64,000 nucleotides of DNA. Source: Bacilli bacterium (GTDB lineage: Bacteria; Bacillota_I; Bacilli_A; RF39; UBA660). This document shows positions 34,289-42,668 of the stretch, in pieces (the first letter of the stretch is position 1; every line of letters begins with the position of its first letter). The position numbers and the translations under genes were made by a program. Below the pieces are notes generated by a model. That model was not told the origin of the DNA. It did not search any database and saw nothing but the letters and a program-made list of their open reading frames with translations. The stretch lies in the NCBI GenBank assembly GCA_017541885.1, contig JAFXYF010000015.1, forward strand, positions 1 to 64,000, read 5' to 3'.

Positions 34289-35845
34289 ATGGATACTTAT
34301 ATTAGATTTTTATTTGAATTTATGTCTGTGTTTTTTAAAGGTATCGCATCTATCTTCGGCGGAATCTTTAAAGGATTCATTCAAATGTTTAATATTCAAG
34401 AATACATGTATGTAATTGATTTCTATAAAAAAGATTTTAATGGAGGAGAGTGGGTACTTGTAATACTTGCAATTCTCGTAATGGTTATTATCTTAGGATT
34501 AATTGTTGCAGTATTTGTATTTATTATTAAAAAGATATTTAAATTTAGAAAAACTTTAGTAGATCAAGAATCTATGTTAAAAGAGATTGGAGAACTTAAT
34601 AAGAAAGTTGCTGATCTTGTTCAAGAAAAAGAAAAGATTCTTGCAATGAAGGTTTCTCAATTAGGTTTAAAACCTGGAGAGAGTCCTACAGTTGATACTG
34701 GTTCTAGTAGTGGTAGTGAAGGTGAAGAATCTACTGATGAAAATAACTTAGATGGAGATGCTGATAGTTACAGATTCAGTAAACTTCATTCTATTGACTT
34801 AGAGTATCGTGATTACAAAGTACAAGTTTATAACAATACATTTACTTTGGAAGAGTTGGTTGAAACATTTAGAAACTTCTGTGCTTCTAAATTAAGACTT
34901 TACTATACAACTAAAATGATTAGATTATTTATCTCAGGATTAAGTGCTACAAAACTTGTTATCTTACAAGGTATTTCTGGTACTGGTAAAACTTCCTTAG
35001 CATATGCTTGGGGTAAATTTATTAAGAACGACGCAATTATCGCATCAGTTCAACCGTCTTGGCGTGACCGTACCGAGTTATTTGGTTACTTCAACGAGTT
35101 CACTAAGAAGTTTAATGAAACTGATGTATTAAAAGGTTTATATATAGCAGGTTACACAGATGATGTATATGTAACTGTACTAGATGAGATGAACATCGCC
35201 CGTGTTGAGTACTACTTCGCTGAAATGTTATCTATTCTAGAAATGCCTTCTCGTGATGAGTGGATTATTGAGTTAGTTCCTAGTGCTTGGGATAACGACC
35301 CAATTCATTTACATGGTGGTAAGTTACAGATTCCTGGAAACATGTGGTATATCGGTACAATCAATAACGATGACTCTACATTCGCTGTTACTGATAAAGT
35401 GTACGACCGTGCTTTCCCAATTGATATCAATGATAAAGGTACTCCTTTTGAACCAATTGATACTGAAGCAATGAATATCAATAGTAGTTACCTTGAAGGA
35501 TTATTTGCTCAGGCAAAAGAGAAACATCCACTTACTAGTGAAATGGAACAAAAGATTGCCGATATGGACGATTATGTTATTAAACATTTCCGTATAGCTT
35601 TCGGTAACCGTATCGTTAAACAATTAAGAGATTTCGTTGCAACATATATTGAAGCTGGTGGTACAGAAGTTGATGCTGTTGACTACTACATTGCACGTAA
35701 GATCTTACGTAAATTTGAACAATTAAACTTAGCATATATTCGTGATGAAATCGATCCATTTATCGAGTTCTTAGACAAGAGCTTTGGTAAAGAAAACTTT
35801 ATGGAATGTAAAGAGTACTTATTAAGACTTAAGAAATTAATCTAG
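34289..35845 (+). CDS. Membrane-anchored McrB-like AAA+ ATPase
   Basis: This is a 518-residue protein; GAGGAGGA precedes ATG 34289. Residues 1-90 contain a hydrophobic region and a clear membrane segment (about 48-80), then a coiled coil (about 85-120) and an acidic Ser/Gly linker. The C-terminal 350 residues form an AAA+ domain of the McrB/MoxR branch: Walker A GISGTGKTSLA, Walker B with VLDEMNIARVEYYFAEML (the LDEMN-AR-EYYF signature of McrB GTPases), and sensor GTINNDDSTFAVTDKVYDRAF. McrB normally hydrolyses GTP to drive the McrC nuclease. Here the membrane anchor, the absent nuclease and the envelope neighbours point to another task. The AAA+ half uses CGT, GAC and TTC codons more than nearby genes. 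Confidence 0.85.
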   Translation: MDTYIRFLFEFMSVFFKGIASIFGGIFKGFIQMFNIQEYMYVIDFYKKDFNGGEWVLVILAILVMVIILGLIVAVFVFIIKKIFKFRKTLVDQESMLKEIGELNKKVADLVQEKEKILAMKVSQLGLKPGESPTVDTGSSSGSEGEESTDENNLDGDADSYRFSKLHSIDLEYRDYKVQVYNNTFTLEELVETFRNFCASKLRLYYTTKMIRLFISGLSATKLVILQGISGTGKTSLAYAWGKFIKNDAIIASVQPSWRDRTELFGYFNEFTKKFNETDVLKGLYIAGYTDDVYVTVLDEMNIARVEYYFAEMLSILEMPSRDEWIIELVPSAWDNDPIHLHGGKLQIPGNMWYIGTINNDDSTFAVTDKVYDRAFPIDINDKGTPFEPIDTEAMNINSSYLEGLFAQAKEKHPLTSEMEQKIADMDDYVIKHFRIAFGNRIVKQLRDFVATYIEAGGTEVDAVDYYIARKILRKFEQLNLAYIRDEIDPFIEFLDKSFGKENFMECKEYLLRLKKLI

Positions 35846-35878
35846 TAAGTAGTTAGTAATAAAAAGGAGGTGAGTAAG

Positions 35879-37033
35879 ATGATAGATGATCTTCTTGAAA
35901 ATGAAGAGGTTGAAGAAGAAGAGAACATTGAGGATAACGACCTGTTCCTTCGTAATTTGAACTCTACACTATATGTTAAAAAAGACTTCGATATGAAGGA
36001 ATTTGACTATGAGTGGCTTGATAAAATTGAAGATTGTATTCCTTATATTGATAATATTTTACGTAATCCAAAACGTTTCATTATCAATGAAGAGGAAATT
36101 GTTAAGGTTGAACTTGCTCGTAGAGTTACAGTTGAATCTGTTATCCATCTTACTCAGCACACTAACTTAATTCAAAAAATTGAAGATAATGGTGATGTTA
36201 AACCTTCTAAGATTTTGAATATTAACAAAGAGGAAAGTATGGATACTTATGAAAATAGATTTATCTTTACTCTAGTTAATAATACACGTATGTTTTTTGA
36301 ACAGAGACTTGAAGTTTCTGGTGGTAATAGTTATTGTTTTGATAAGAATAATTTAAAGTATGAAGCTAATACTAAAGTACATGGGGAAAACCTTAAAATA
36401 TCTATTGATGTTAGTGATGTAACTAAAGATATTATGGAACATTCTGGTGATAAAGGTGGAATGACTTTAGGAGAGAGAATTCGTAAAGCTAAACAGCAAA
36501 TTGATGGATTCTTTGGTACTGAAATGATTCAGACTTTAGCAAGACTTCATGTATCCCCAGTTCGTAGTCCGATTAAGAAAACAAACGTTATCTTAAAAAA
36601 CCCTAACTTTAGAAAAGCTGAAGAGTTATGGAACTATATTCAGTCTTTTGAAAGTAAGGATAAACGTAAAAAAGAAAATCGTGAATTCTTTGATAAAGGT
36701 ATATTAAAAGAAGAGTATGACCAAGCTTTCTTAATGGCTTTTATCGCAAATAAGAATTTTATTAGTACTAGTAGTTCTTCTACAGAGTTAGGTGTTATTC
36801 AACAAATGAGTCAGAGACTTATTGAAAACTTACTTGAGACAGACCCTGATCTTACAGAAGAAAAACTAGATGAAGTTTTTCATAAACAAATTGTTTATAT
36901 GAAAGATAAGAATGAAAAGAGAAGAAAAAGAATTTATTCTATTATTAAGAAGAGATTAGATAAAAATAATAAAGCATTAAATACTTTATTAAATACAATG
37001 AGAAAGAAGGCACCGAATGAAGAGAGTGTTTGA
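35879..37033 (+). CDS. DUF2357-like partner protein of the McrB-like ATPase
   Basis: This is a 384-residue protein; a near-consensus AAAGGAGGTGA precedes ATG 35879. After an acidic start the middle part (about 75-150) includes KEESMDTYENRFIFTLVN, which resembles the D-T-ENRF motif of DUF2357, a domain repeatedly found next to McrB-type AAA+ proteins and in McrC-like subunits. I see no PD-(D/E)XK nuclease motif. A basic helical tail (about 340-380) ends the protein, and the last 17 bp overlap the next signal peptidase gene. It is probably the AAA+ protein's adaptor. The family assignment is by recall of the motif and should be tested by profile search. Confidence 0.62.
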   Translation: MIDDLLENEEVEEEENIEDNDLFLRNLNSTLYVKKDFDMKEFDYEWLDKIEDCIPYIDNILRNPKRFIINEEEIVKVELARRVTVESVIHLTQHTNLIQKIEDNGDVKPSKILNINKEESMDTYENRFIFTLVNNTRMFFEQRLEVSGGNSYCFDKNNLKYEANTKVHGENLKISIDVSDVTKDIMEHSGDKGGMTLGERIRKAKQQIDGFFGTEMIQTLARLHVSPVRSPIKKTNVILKNPNFRKAEELWNYIQSFESKDKRKKENREFFDKGILKEEYDQAFLMAFIANKNFISTSSSSTELGVIQQMSQRLIENLLETDPDLTEEKLDEVFHKQIVYMKDKNEKRRKRIYSIIKKRLDKNNKALNTLLNTMRKKAPNEESV

Positions 37034-37598
37034 TAATAAGATATTTAAGACTGTTACTGGAGTAGTTAGAACATTTCTAATTATATTAATGGTATTCTAT
37101 GTAGGATTTGTTATTTTACAAAGATTATCTGGAAATAATAGTATTATGGGATATCGTTTCTTTACTGTCGCAACAGGATCAATGAAAGGTGTCTATGATG
37201 TTAATGATGTTATTGCAGTTCAAGACTGTGAAGTAAAAAATTTAAAAGTAGGCGATGATATTGCCTATATGGGTAGTCGTTCTGGATTAGAAGGAAAGAT
37301 TATTGTCCATAGAATTATAAGAATTGATGATGCAGCAGATGGAAGTCATATTTTAACTACAAAAGGTGTTAATTCTGCTGTAGAAGATCCAACAATTAAT
37401 GATAGTCAAGTACTAGGATGTGTACAAGGAAAAATTCCTGTAATTACACAAATTAATCATATAGTACGTAGTCAAGTTGGATTCTTTGCATTAATATTTA
37501 TTCCATTGGTACTTGTAATTGTTCTTGAAATATTACAAACAATTACAGATTATCAATTAGATAAAAATGAGATTCAAAGAATAGAGAATAATAAATAA
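37017..37598 (+). CDS. sipW: SipW-type signal peptidase I (second copy)
   Basis: This 193-residue protein has the normal SipW length. It has a membrane segment (about 14-36), catalytic Ser55 in VATGSMKG, His98 in IVHRII (Ser/His dyad), VGDDIAYM, and a second membrane segment (about 150-175). The box after the histidine reads TTKGVNSAVEDP, lacking the first Asp of KGDxN seen in the other copy, though a later Asp remains. It starts 17 bp inside the DUF2357-like gene and is followed after 12 bp by a TasA-like gene, its likely substrate. With two active copies in one locus, substrate division is plausible. Confidence 0.9.
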   Translation: MKRVFDNKIFKTVTGVVRTFLIILMVFYVGFVILQRLSGNNSIMGYRFFTVATGSMKGVYDVNDVIAVQDCEVKNLKVGDDIAYMGSRSGLEGKIIVHRIIRIDDAADGSHILTTKGVNSAVEDPTINDSQVLGCVQGKIPVITQINHIVRSQVGFFALIFIPLVLVIVLEILQTITDYQLDKNEIQRIENNK

Positions 37599-37610
37599 AA
37601 GGATGAGTTT

Positions 37611-38354
37611 ATGGATGAATTAGAGCTACAAGCTAGAAAGGAAAAACTTGATTCTCTTCAAAAGAAATTTAAGAGAAAAAAGTATATGGCACTGTTATTA
37701 GCACTTTTCACATTGGGTGTTAATGCTTTTGCGTGGTTTGTATTCTCATTTCATGCTGACTATACTTATGAAGGAAAAGTTTCTTCTTGGGATGTAGAAG
37801 TTAAAGAAGATGATCATCTAGTTAATAACTTTATTATTTCTGTTAATATGCAACCGGGTATGACGGATTTTGAAAAAGAGTATGAAATTAATAATCAAGG
37901 TGAAGTTGATGCTAGTGTTGATTATGAAATAACTTCTTTATCAATATTAGGAAGATCAATTAATCTACAGAATGTAGGTAACCCTGTTACTTATTTAGAA
38001 ACTTTTTATCCTTTTTCAATCTCTGTACAAAAGGATAAAGCTACTGTAGCTCCAAATGATACAGGACACTTTACTATTACTGTTAGTTGGGATTTTGAAG
38101 ATGCAACTGCATATTATAGATTGAATGAGATTTATGATTATAATAGTACATTTAAGTATTATAAATTATCTGGCTCTGATTATAATGAGTATACTGTAAC
38201 ATCTTCTAATTATTTATCAAATCGTAATACATTATATTTATTTAAAGATGATGCTGATACATACTTTGGTATGGCTTGTGGCAATTATCAAAGAGATACT
38301 GGTCTTAATTGCTTAGAAGCAACCATTGCATTATCAGTAGAACAAGCGGCATAA
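37611..38354 (+). CDS. TasA-like protein downstream of SipW
   Basis: This is a 247-residue protein starting at ATG 37611. A charged helical N-terminus (1-25) leads to the membrane segment MALLLALFTLGVNAFAWFVF and the junction FSFHADYTYEGKVSSWDVEV, close in style to TasA/CalY precursors. The mature domain is beta-rich with AEYEINNQGEVDASVDYEI-like strands. It is the last gene of the five-gene AAA+ unit, directly behind sipW, as tasA is placed relative to sipW in Bacillus. It ends at a bidirectional terminator. Confidence 0.7.
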   Translation: MDELELQARKEKLDSLQKKFKRKKYMALLLALFTLGVNAFAWFVFSFHADYTYEGKVSSWDVEVKEDDHLVNNFIISVNMQPGMTDFEKEYEINNQGEVDASVDYEITSLSILGRSINLQNVGNPVTYLETFYPFSISVQKDKATVAPNDTGHFTITVSWDFEDATAYYRLNEIYDYNSTFKYYKLSGSDYNEYTVTSSNYLSNRNTLYLFKDDADTYFGMACGNYQRDTGLNCLEATIALSVEQAA

Positions 38355-38384
38355 AAAAAAGATAGCTAATTGCTATCTTTTTTG
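38355..38384. terminator. Bidirectional terminator between convergent TasA-like genes
   Basis: AAAGATAGC-taatt-GCTATCTTT with flanking A- and T-runs. The stop codon of the - strand gene lies in the stem. Confidence 0.82.
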
Positions 38385-38966
38385 TTCGAAATGAATTGTT
38401 ACATTTATTTTTGTATCTTCATATGCTGATGTTTGAGCATATGTTGTATCTTCTGAATTATTCATTTCTTCAGTTGTTGGATCATCTACCCAAGCAAAGA
38501 AGACTCTTATGTTTGTTGCTGGTTTATTCTTTTGGATTTCTCCAACAATTCCAGTAGTTGGATTGTATGTTGAATATCCACCAGTACCTGCTATATAGTT
38601 TGTTATTTTTAAATCTTCAAGAGGAGTATTTGCATCAACTTCTCCTGTTATTGTATAAGTAAAATCAACATCTGCATATAATGCATTTATTTGGATATCG
38701 AAGTATCCTGTAGATCCTGGAGCAATTGTATCAGTTGCAACATAAGGATTTGCATCAAAAACAGGTGTTATTGCATTTGTTAGTGTTGTTTCGTTGTCGA
38801 TGGATTCATTATTTACGGTAATGTTCCAACTAGCAATTCTTCCTTGAATCTCTGAATCTACGTTTCTTCGGTACTTAGCATACGATGATTGAAATAAGTA
38901 GAGTAGGGAGATTGCTACGACGACTATAAACACGATTAGAAATAGTGCATCACTTTTCTTTTTCAT
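38373..38966 (-). CDS. TasA/camelysin-like membrane-anchored protein, opposite strand
   Basis: This 197-residue protein has a short basic start (MKKKSD), a hydrophobic segment (about 7-27) ending QSSYAKYRR, and SWNITVNNESID followed by IAPGSTGYFDIQINALYADVDFTYTI. The PGSTGYF motif matches the protein encoded at 31015. AGGTGAGAG lies before the start. Its transcription is opposite to the rest of the locus, so it is probably regulated separately. Confidence 0.7.
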   Translation of the reverse strand: MKKKSDALFLIVFIVVVAISLLYLFQSSYAKYRRNVDSEIQGRIASWNITVNNESIDNETTLTNAITPVFDANPYVATDTIAPGSTGYFDIQINALYADVDFTYTITGEVDANTPLEDLKITNYIAGTGGYSTYNPTTGIVGEIQKNKPATNIRVFFAWVDDPTTEEMNNSEDTTYAQTSAYEDTKINVTIHFEQKR

Positions 38967-39046
38967 AGTCTCTCACCTATTATTATTTTACCACAAAGGA
39001 TTTTTTTTTAGTAGTTTTTTTGATAATATATTTATAGGTGAAATGT

Positions 39047-39334
39047 ATGGAATTAGAGAATCAATTTAGATATTTAGTAGGTGGATACTATGGTGTTTCT
39101 CTTATGGATGACTATCCTTTAAAGGAGTTTGTATTAAAGGATATAGACAATTATATAAGAGATTTTATAGAGATAAATCCTATTGAAAACTTTGATTATA
39201 AAAGGGAAGCGGAGATTATTAAGGATAATGTCAGTGAGAGAGTAAAATTACAAGATGCTTTGCTTGTACTTCAAAAAATGAATGGTCCGATGGATTTAGT
39301 ATTAATGATTAAGAGTAGGTTAAAAAAGAAATAA
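39047..39334 (+). CDS. Small cytoplasmic protein, unknown
   Basis: This is a 95-residue protein. ATG 39047 follows AGGTGA; the frame extends to GTG 39038 within that site. It has no membrane segment and is charged and mostly helical (about 50-95: EIIKDNVSERVKLQDALLVL). No family is recognised. It lies at the edge of the surface locus on a unit of its own. Confidence 0.55.
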   Translation: MELENQFRYLVGGYYGVSLMDDYPLKEFVLKDIDNYIRDFIEINPIENFDYKREAEIIKDNVSERVKLQDALLVLQKMNGPMDLVLMIKSRLKKK

Positions 39335-39418
39335 ATTTACTTTACACTTTACATTATTAATAAAGACTTTTAATTCTATTTGAGCTGTATTATAATTATT
39401 TTATAAGGTAGGGATAAA

Positions 39419-40243
39419 ATGAAAAGAATATTAAAATTATCTGTTTTATTATTTTTAGTTATGATTGTTTGTAGCGGATGTGAAGGAGATGTTACTCGAG
39501 CAATACGTCATGAAGGATTCGCTATTGGTGATGAAGAAATTGTTTGTGAACCATTTTTTAGAGAAGAGAATAGAGAGTTAATTAAGTATATTACTGGAGA
39601 TCGTATTATTACTTCTAATGGTACTATTTATGAATTATCTTTAGGGCAAAAGTATTCTAGTAATTCTCATTGTAGAATAGCAGATACTAATTTAAAAGTA
39701 GTTGCGATGTTTGATGATAGAATTTTTAAAGCTGAAGATGGTAATCTTTATTCATTAACTGGACAAAATAATGGAGGAGATTATAAACAAATTACTTCTT
39801 CTGATAATGGATTAGCTTTATATGAATTATTATTAAAACCTAATGATGTAGTTAAAGCACAAACTGCAGATAGTAGTAATGGAATATATTATGTATTAAA
39901 AACTGATGGAAATGTTTATGCAGTTTCTATTGCGAAAGCTAATTATAATGCTCCACCTACAATTGTTGGTAGTGTAATAGTATATGGTAAAGAAGCTTAT
40001 GGTGAAAATATAGTTGATTTTAACTATGCTGGAGATAGTGGAGCAACTTTTGTACGTACTTATAATAAGGTATATCGTATGAAAGCTAGTAACTTTGAAC
40101 AATGTTCTAAATATGTTGATATTAAGTGTGAATATCAAATGATGGAAGCTCCTATGTTTGAAGAGCAAAAAGATTATATTGCAGCCTATAATGGATCTTT
40201 GATTGTTACTACTTATAAAAAATATTTTACATTAGCTAGTTAA
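39419..40243 (+). CDS. Lipoprotein with propeller-like repeats, unknown
   Basis: This 274-residue protein has signal peptide MKRILKLSVLLFLVMIVCSGC with the lipid-modified cysteine at position 21. Recurrent short blocks such as SNGTIYELS, EDGNLYSLTG and TDGNVYAVS are spaced 50-70 residues apart and look like blades of a small beta-propeller. The mature protein has several cysteines (CEPFF, HCRIAD, QCSKYVDIKC) that could form disulfides outside the membrane. No enzyme motif is seen. Promoter sequences are AT-rich and poorly defined; GGTAGGG precedes the start. Confidence 0.65.
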   Translation: MKRILKLSVLLFLVMIVCSGCEGDVTRAIRHEGFAIGDEEIVCEPFFREENRELIKYITGDRIITSNGTIYELSLGQKYSSNSHCRIADTNLKVVAMFDDRIFKAEDGNLYSLTGQNNGGDYKQITSSDNGLALYELLLKPNDVVKAQTADSSNGIYYVLKTDGNVYAVSIAKANYNAPPTIVGSVIVYGKEAYGENIVDFNYAGDSGATFVRTYNKVYRMKASNFEQCSKYVDIKCEYQMMEAPMFEEQKDYIAAYNGSLIVTTYKKYFTLAS

Positions 40244-40270
40244 AGCAAAAGATTATCTTTTGCTTTTTTT
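40244..40270 (+). terminator. Terminator of the lipoprotein gene
   Basis: AGCAAAAG-attat-CTTTTGCT followed by T. The next unit's extended -10 TGcTATAAT is at 40278-40286. Confidence 0.8.
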
Positions 40271-40308
40271 ATTTATATGCTATAATGTGAAGGAATTGAG
40301 GTGTCTAT

Positions 40309-41178
40309 ATGTTAGTTACTAATGATTGGAAGGATTATGAATGTATTGATGCATCTTTAGGAATGAAGTATGAAAGATGGGGAGATATATTTTTATTTAG
40401 ACCAGATCCTCAAGTAATTTGGGATAATGGTAATCTAGAAGAAAAATATAAAGGAAAAATAGATGCAATATATCATAGAAGTAATAAAGGTGGAGGCTCT
40501 TGGGAGAATCTAAAGAGTGTTCCAGCTGCTTGGACAATTAATTATAAAAATTTAACTTTTCATATAAAACAAATGGGATTTAAACATACTGGTTTATTTC
40601 CAGAACAAGCTATTAACTGGGAGTATATGATTAATAAAATTAAAAATGCTGGAAGAGAAATTAAAGTTTTAAATTTATTTGCATATACTGGAGGAGCTAG
40701 TGTTGCTTGTTTATCTGCTGGAGCTCATGTTACACACGTTGATTCTTCTCGTGGAATGGTTGATTGGTGTAAAGAAAATGTTAATAGTAGTGGATATCAA
40801 GGAGATCATGTTCGTTATATAGTTGATGATGTTGTAAAGTTTGTGCAAAGAGAAATACGTAGAGGTAATAAATATGATGCGATTATAATGGATCCACCAA
40901 GCTATGGAAGAGGAGCTAATGGAGAAGTTTGGGATATAGAAAGAGATTTAAATTACTTAGTTAGTATTTGTAGTGAAATTCTTTCTGATAAGCCATTATT
41001 CTTCTTAATTAATTCTTATACTACTGGACTTTCTTCTACTGTACTTGAAAATTTACTTAAAATTAAAATACTTAGTAAATTTGATGGTGTTGTATCTTGT
41101 GGAGAAGTTGGACTTCCTATTACTAATGGGGATTTTATTCTTCCTTGTGGAATTTATGGAAGATGGGAGAGTAAATGA
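40309..41178 (+). CDS. Class I SAM-dependent rRNA methyltransferase (RlmI-like)
   Basis: This 289-residue protein contains a Rossmann methyltransferase domain (about 110-289) with motif I LNLFAYTGGASVA, an acidic residue in HVDSSRGMVDWC, and DPPSYGRG as motif IV. This combination is typical of the Methyltrans_SAM family that modifies 23S rRNA or similar RNA. The N-terminal 100 residues differ from RlmI, with no clear PUA domain. The stop overlaps the next gene, a pseudouridine synthase, by four bases (ATGA), supporting an RNA-modification operon. The exact target base is unknown. Confidence 0.85.
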   Translation: MLVTNDWKDYECIDASLGMKYERWGDIFLFRPDPQVIWDNGNLEEKYKGKIDAIYHRSNKGGGSWENLKSVPAAWTINYKNLTFHIKQMGFKHTGLFPEQAINWEYMINKIKNAGREIKVLNLFAYTGGASVACLSAGAHVTHVDSSRGMVDWCKENVNSSGYQGDHVRYIVDDVVKFVQREIRRGNKYDAIIMDPPSYGRGANGEVWDIERDLNYLVSICSEILSDKPLFFLINSYTTGLSSTVLENLLKIKILSKFDGVVSCGEVGLPITNGDFILPCGIYGRWESK

Positions 41179-41831
41179 AAGATTTAAAAGTGTTATATGA
41201 AGATAATCATATTATTGTAGTAGTTAAACCTTTTAATGTACTTAGTCAGGGTGATAGTACAGGAGATAAATCTATAATGGATATGGTTAAAGAATATATA
41301 AAAATTAAATATCATAAACCTGGAAATGTATATCTAGGACTTGTACATAGATTAGATAGACCTGTTGGTGGAGTTATGGTTTTTGCTAGAAGTAGTAAAG
41401 CAGCTTCTCGTCTTACAAAAGCTTTCTCTGAACACTCTATTACTAAAAAATATTTAGCTATTGTTCATGGAAAGATGGATAAGAGTGGAGAAATGAGAGA
41501 TTTAATAGAAAAGGGTAATGATGGTAATAGTTTTGTAAGTAAGAATGGAAAAGAAGCAATTCTTGAATATGAGACTTTAGAATATAATGAGAAAATTGAT
41601 GCTAGTTTAGTATCTGTTACATTAAAAACTGGAAGACATCATCAAATAAGAGTTCAATTTGCTAGTAGAGGACATTATTTGCTTGGAGATCAGAGATATG
41701 GAGTTCTTGATAATACACAAATTTGTCTATTTTCTTATTACTTATCTTTTACTCATCCAGTTACTAAAGAAGTGTTAGAATTCAAGGAATTCCCTGAGAA
41801 AAAAGGATACTGGACAAGTTTTACAGTGTAA
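41175..41831 (+). CDS. RluA-family pseudouridine synthase
   Basis: This 218-residue enzyme converts uridine to pseudouridine in rRNA or tRNA. The family motif LVHRLDRPVGGVMVFA contains the catalytic aspartate (HRLDR), and later blocks TKKYLAIVHG, LKTGRHHQIRVQFAS and GDQRYG fit the RluA fold. It lacks an S4 RNA-binding domain, as in the short RluA/RluC-type forms. It is translated from an ATGA overlap with the methyltransferase. The target site cannot be predicted. Confidence 0.9.
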   Translation: MKDLKVLYEDNHIIVVVKPFNVLSQGDSTGDKSIMDMVKEYIKIKYHKPGNVYLGLVHRLDRPVGGVMVFARSSKAASRLTKAFSEHSITKKYLAIVHGKMDKSGEMRDLIEKGNDGNSFVSKNGKEAILEYETLEYNEKIDASLVSVTLKTGRHHQIRVQFASRGHYLLGDQRYGVLDNTQICLFSYYLSFTHPVTKEVLEFKEFPEKKGYWTSFTV

Positions 41832-41852
41832 AAAAATGTACAAAAAATAAAA

Positions 41853-41874
41853 CATTTGCATTTGCAAATGTTTT
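41853..41874. promoter_or_regulatory. Perfect 22-bp palindrome related to the nrdD-regulator operator
   Basis: AACATTTGCA-TT-TGCAAATGTT has the same 10-2-10 architecture as 4612-4633, and its 12-bp core is the reverse complement of that site's core. Its downstream TTGCAA half lies 17 bp from a -10-like TTATAG upstream of the Pro/Ala-rich gene, the same geometry as at the regulator gene. It could also be the terminator of the pseudouridine synthase gene (11-bp stem, ATTT loop, T-run), and both roles may combine. Confidence 0.5.
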
Positions 41875-41918
41875 TTGTTATTATATTTATAGATTATAGA
41901 ATAAAGGGAGTAGATATT

Positions 41919-42578
41919 ATGGATTTCGACTTTGGATGGTTTATGACTGTACCTGGTTTATTTATTACTGGGGGAGTTTTATTTTTAATTTTAGCTTTGA
42001 TTTTATTAATTGTTACAGGAAAGAAATCAAAGAAGGAAAAGTTAGCAAAAGAGGCTGCAGAAATGCAAGCACCTGCGCCAATGGCTGTACCTGGAGCACC
42101 TGCTCCAATGCCAGCTGCACCTGCTATGCCTGAACCTGCACCAGCAGCACCTATTCAAGATGCTAAACCTGCTGCACCTGTAGTTAATCCTCAAGTAGTT
42201 GCAAATGGAGTAGTTCCTGGACCTATGCCAGCAGCTCCACAACCTGCACCAGCACCTGTACAACCTACACAACCTGCTGTTGCTGTTCAACCTGCAATTC
42301 CTACAATTACAACTACACCAGCACAACCTACTGTTCCTGAGACAGTTGCACCTGTACATCCTGCTGGACCTCAACCTTATGGTGGAGCAAATCCTGCACC
42401 TGTTGCACCAGCTATGCCAGCTGCACCAGCACCTGCTGGACCTCAACCTTATGGAGGAGCTAATCCTATGCAACAACCTGTTAGTCCTGTTGCTCCAGTA
42501 GCACCAGTACCTGCAGCTCCAGCAATGCCTGCACAACCTGCACCTGCACCTGTTGCACCAGTTCCACCTCAACAATAA
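41919..42578 (+). CDS. Membrane protein with a Pro/Ala-rich low-complexity tail
   Basis: This is a 219-residue protein. ATG 41919 follows AAGGGAG; the frame extends to 41856 without a ribosome binding site. One membrane segment (about 10-33, FMTVPGLFITGGVLFLILAL) is followed by a lysine-rich stop-transfer (KKSKKEK) and about 180 residues that are mainly Pro, Ala, Val and Gln. The sequence AGPQPYGGANP occurs twice (about 146 and 170). Charge distribution suggests the tail is cytoplasmic, though a wall-spanning tail is possible. Function unknown. Confidence 0.7.
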   Translation: MDFDFGWFMTVPGLFITGGVLFLILALILLIVTGKKSKKEKLAKEAAEMQAPAPMAVPGAPAPMPAAPAMPEPAPAAPIQDAKPAAPVVNPQVVANGVVPGPMPAAPQPAPAPVQPTQPAVAVQPAIPTITTTPAQPTVPETVAPVHPAGPQPYGGANPAPVAPAMPAAPAPAGPQPYGGANPMQQPVSPVAPVAPVPAAPAMPAQPAPAPVAPVPPQQ

Positions 42579-42585
42579 GAAAAAT

Positions 42586-42612
42586 AAAAAAGTATTTTAA
42601 ATACTTTTTTTT
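42586..42612 (+). terminator. Terminator of the Pro/Ala-rich gene
   Basis: AAAAAGTATTT/AAATACTTTTT followed by T. Confidence 0.78.
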
Positions 42613-42668
42613 TGCTTTATTATTGGTTAACTATCAAAAAAATGGTATAATTTCATTAAGGTGATCTT

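Noticed and set aside
34289-37033. McrBC-type restriction system
   Set aside because: The ATPase is McrB-like, but I see no McrC nuclease motif, the ATPase has a membrane segment, and the neighbours are envelope genes. I keep the family name only for the ATPase domain.
10204-41178. Mycoplasma-type genetic code (TGA as Trp) suggested by low GC and BspA/DUF285 repeats
   Set aside because: Several genes end in TGA at the expected family lengths (spoVAC, the DUF2357-like gene, the methyltransferase) and tryptophan is encoded by TGG throughout.
42042-42575. Long open frame on the - strand (177 codons, Cys/Arg/Ser-rich)
   Set aside because: It is the mirror of the Pro/Ala-rich gene: CCA/GCA-rich codons read backward give TGG/TGC. 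No ribosome binding site and implausible composition.
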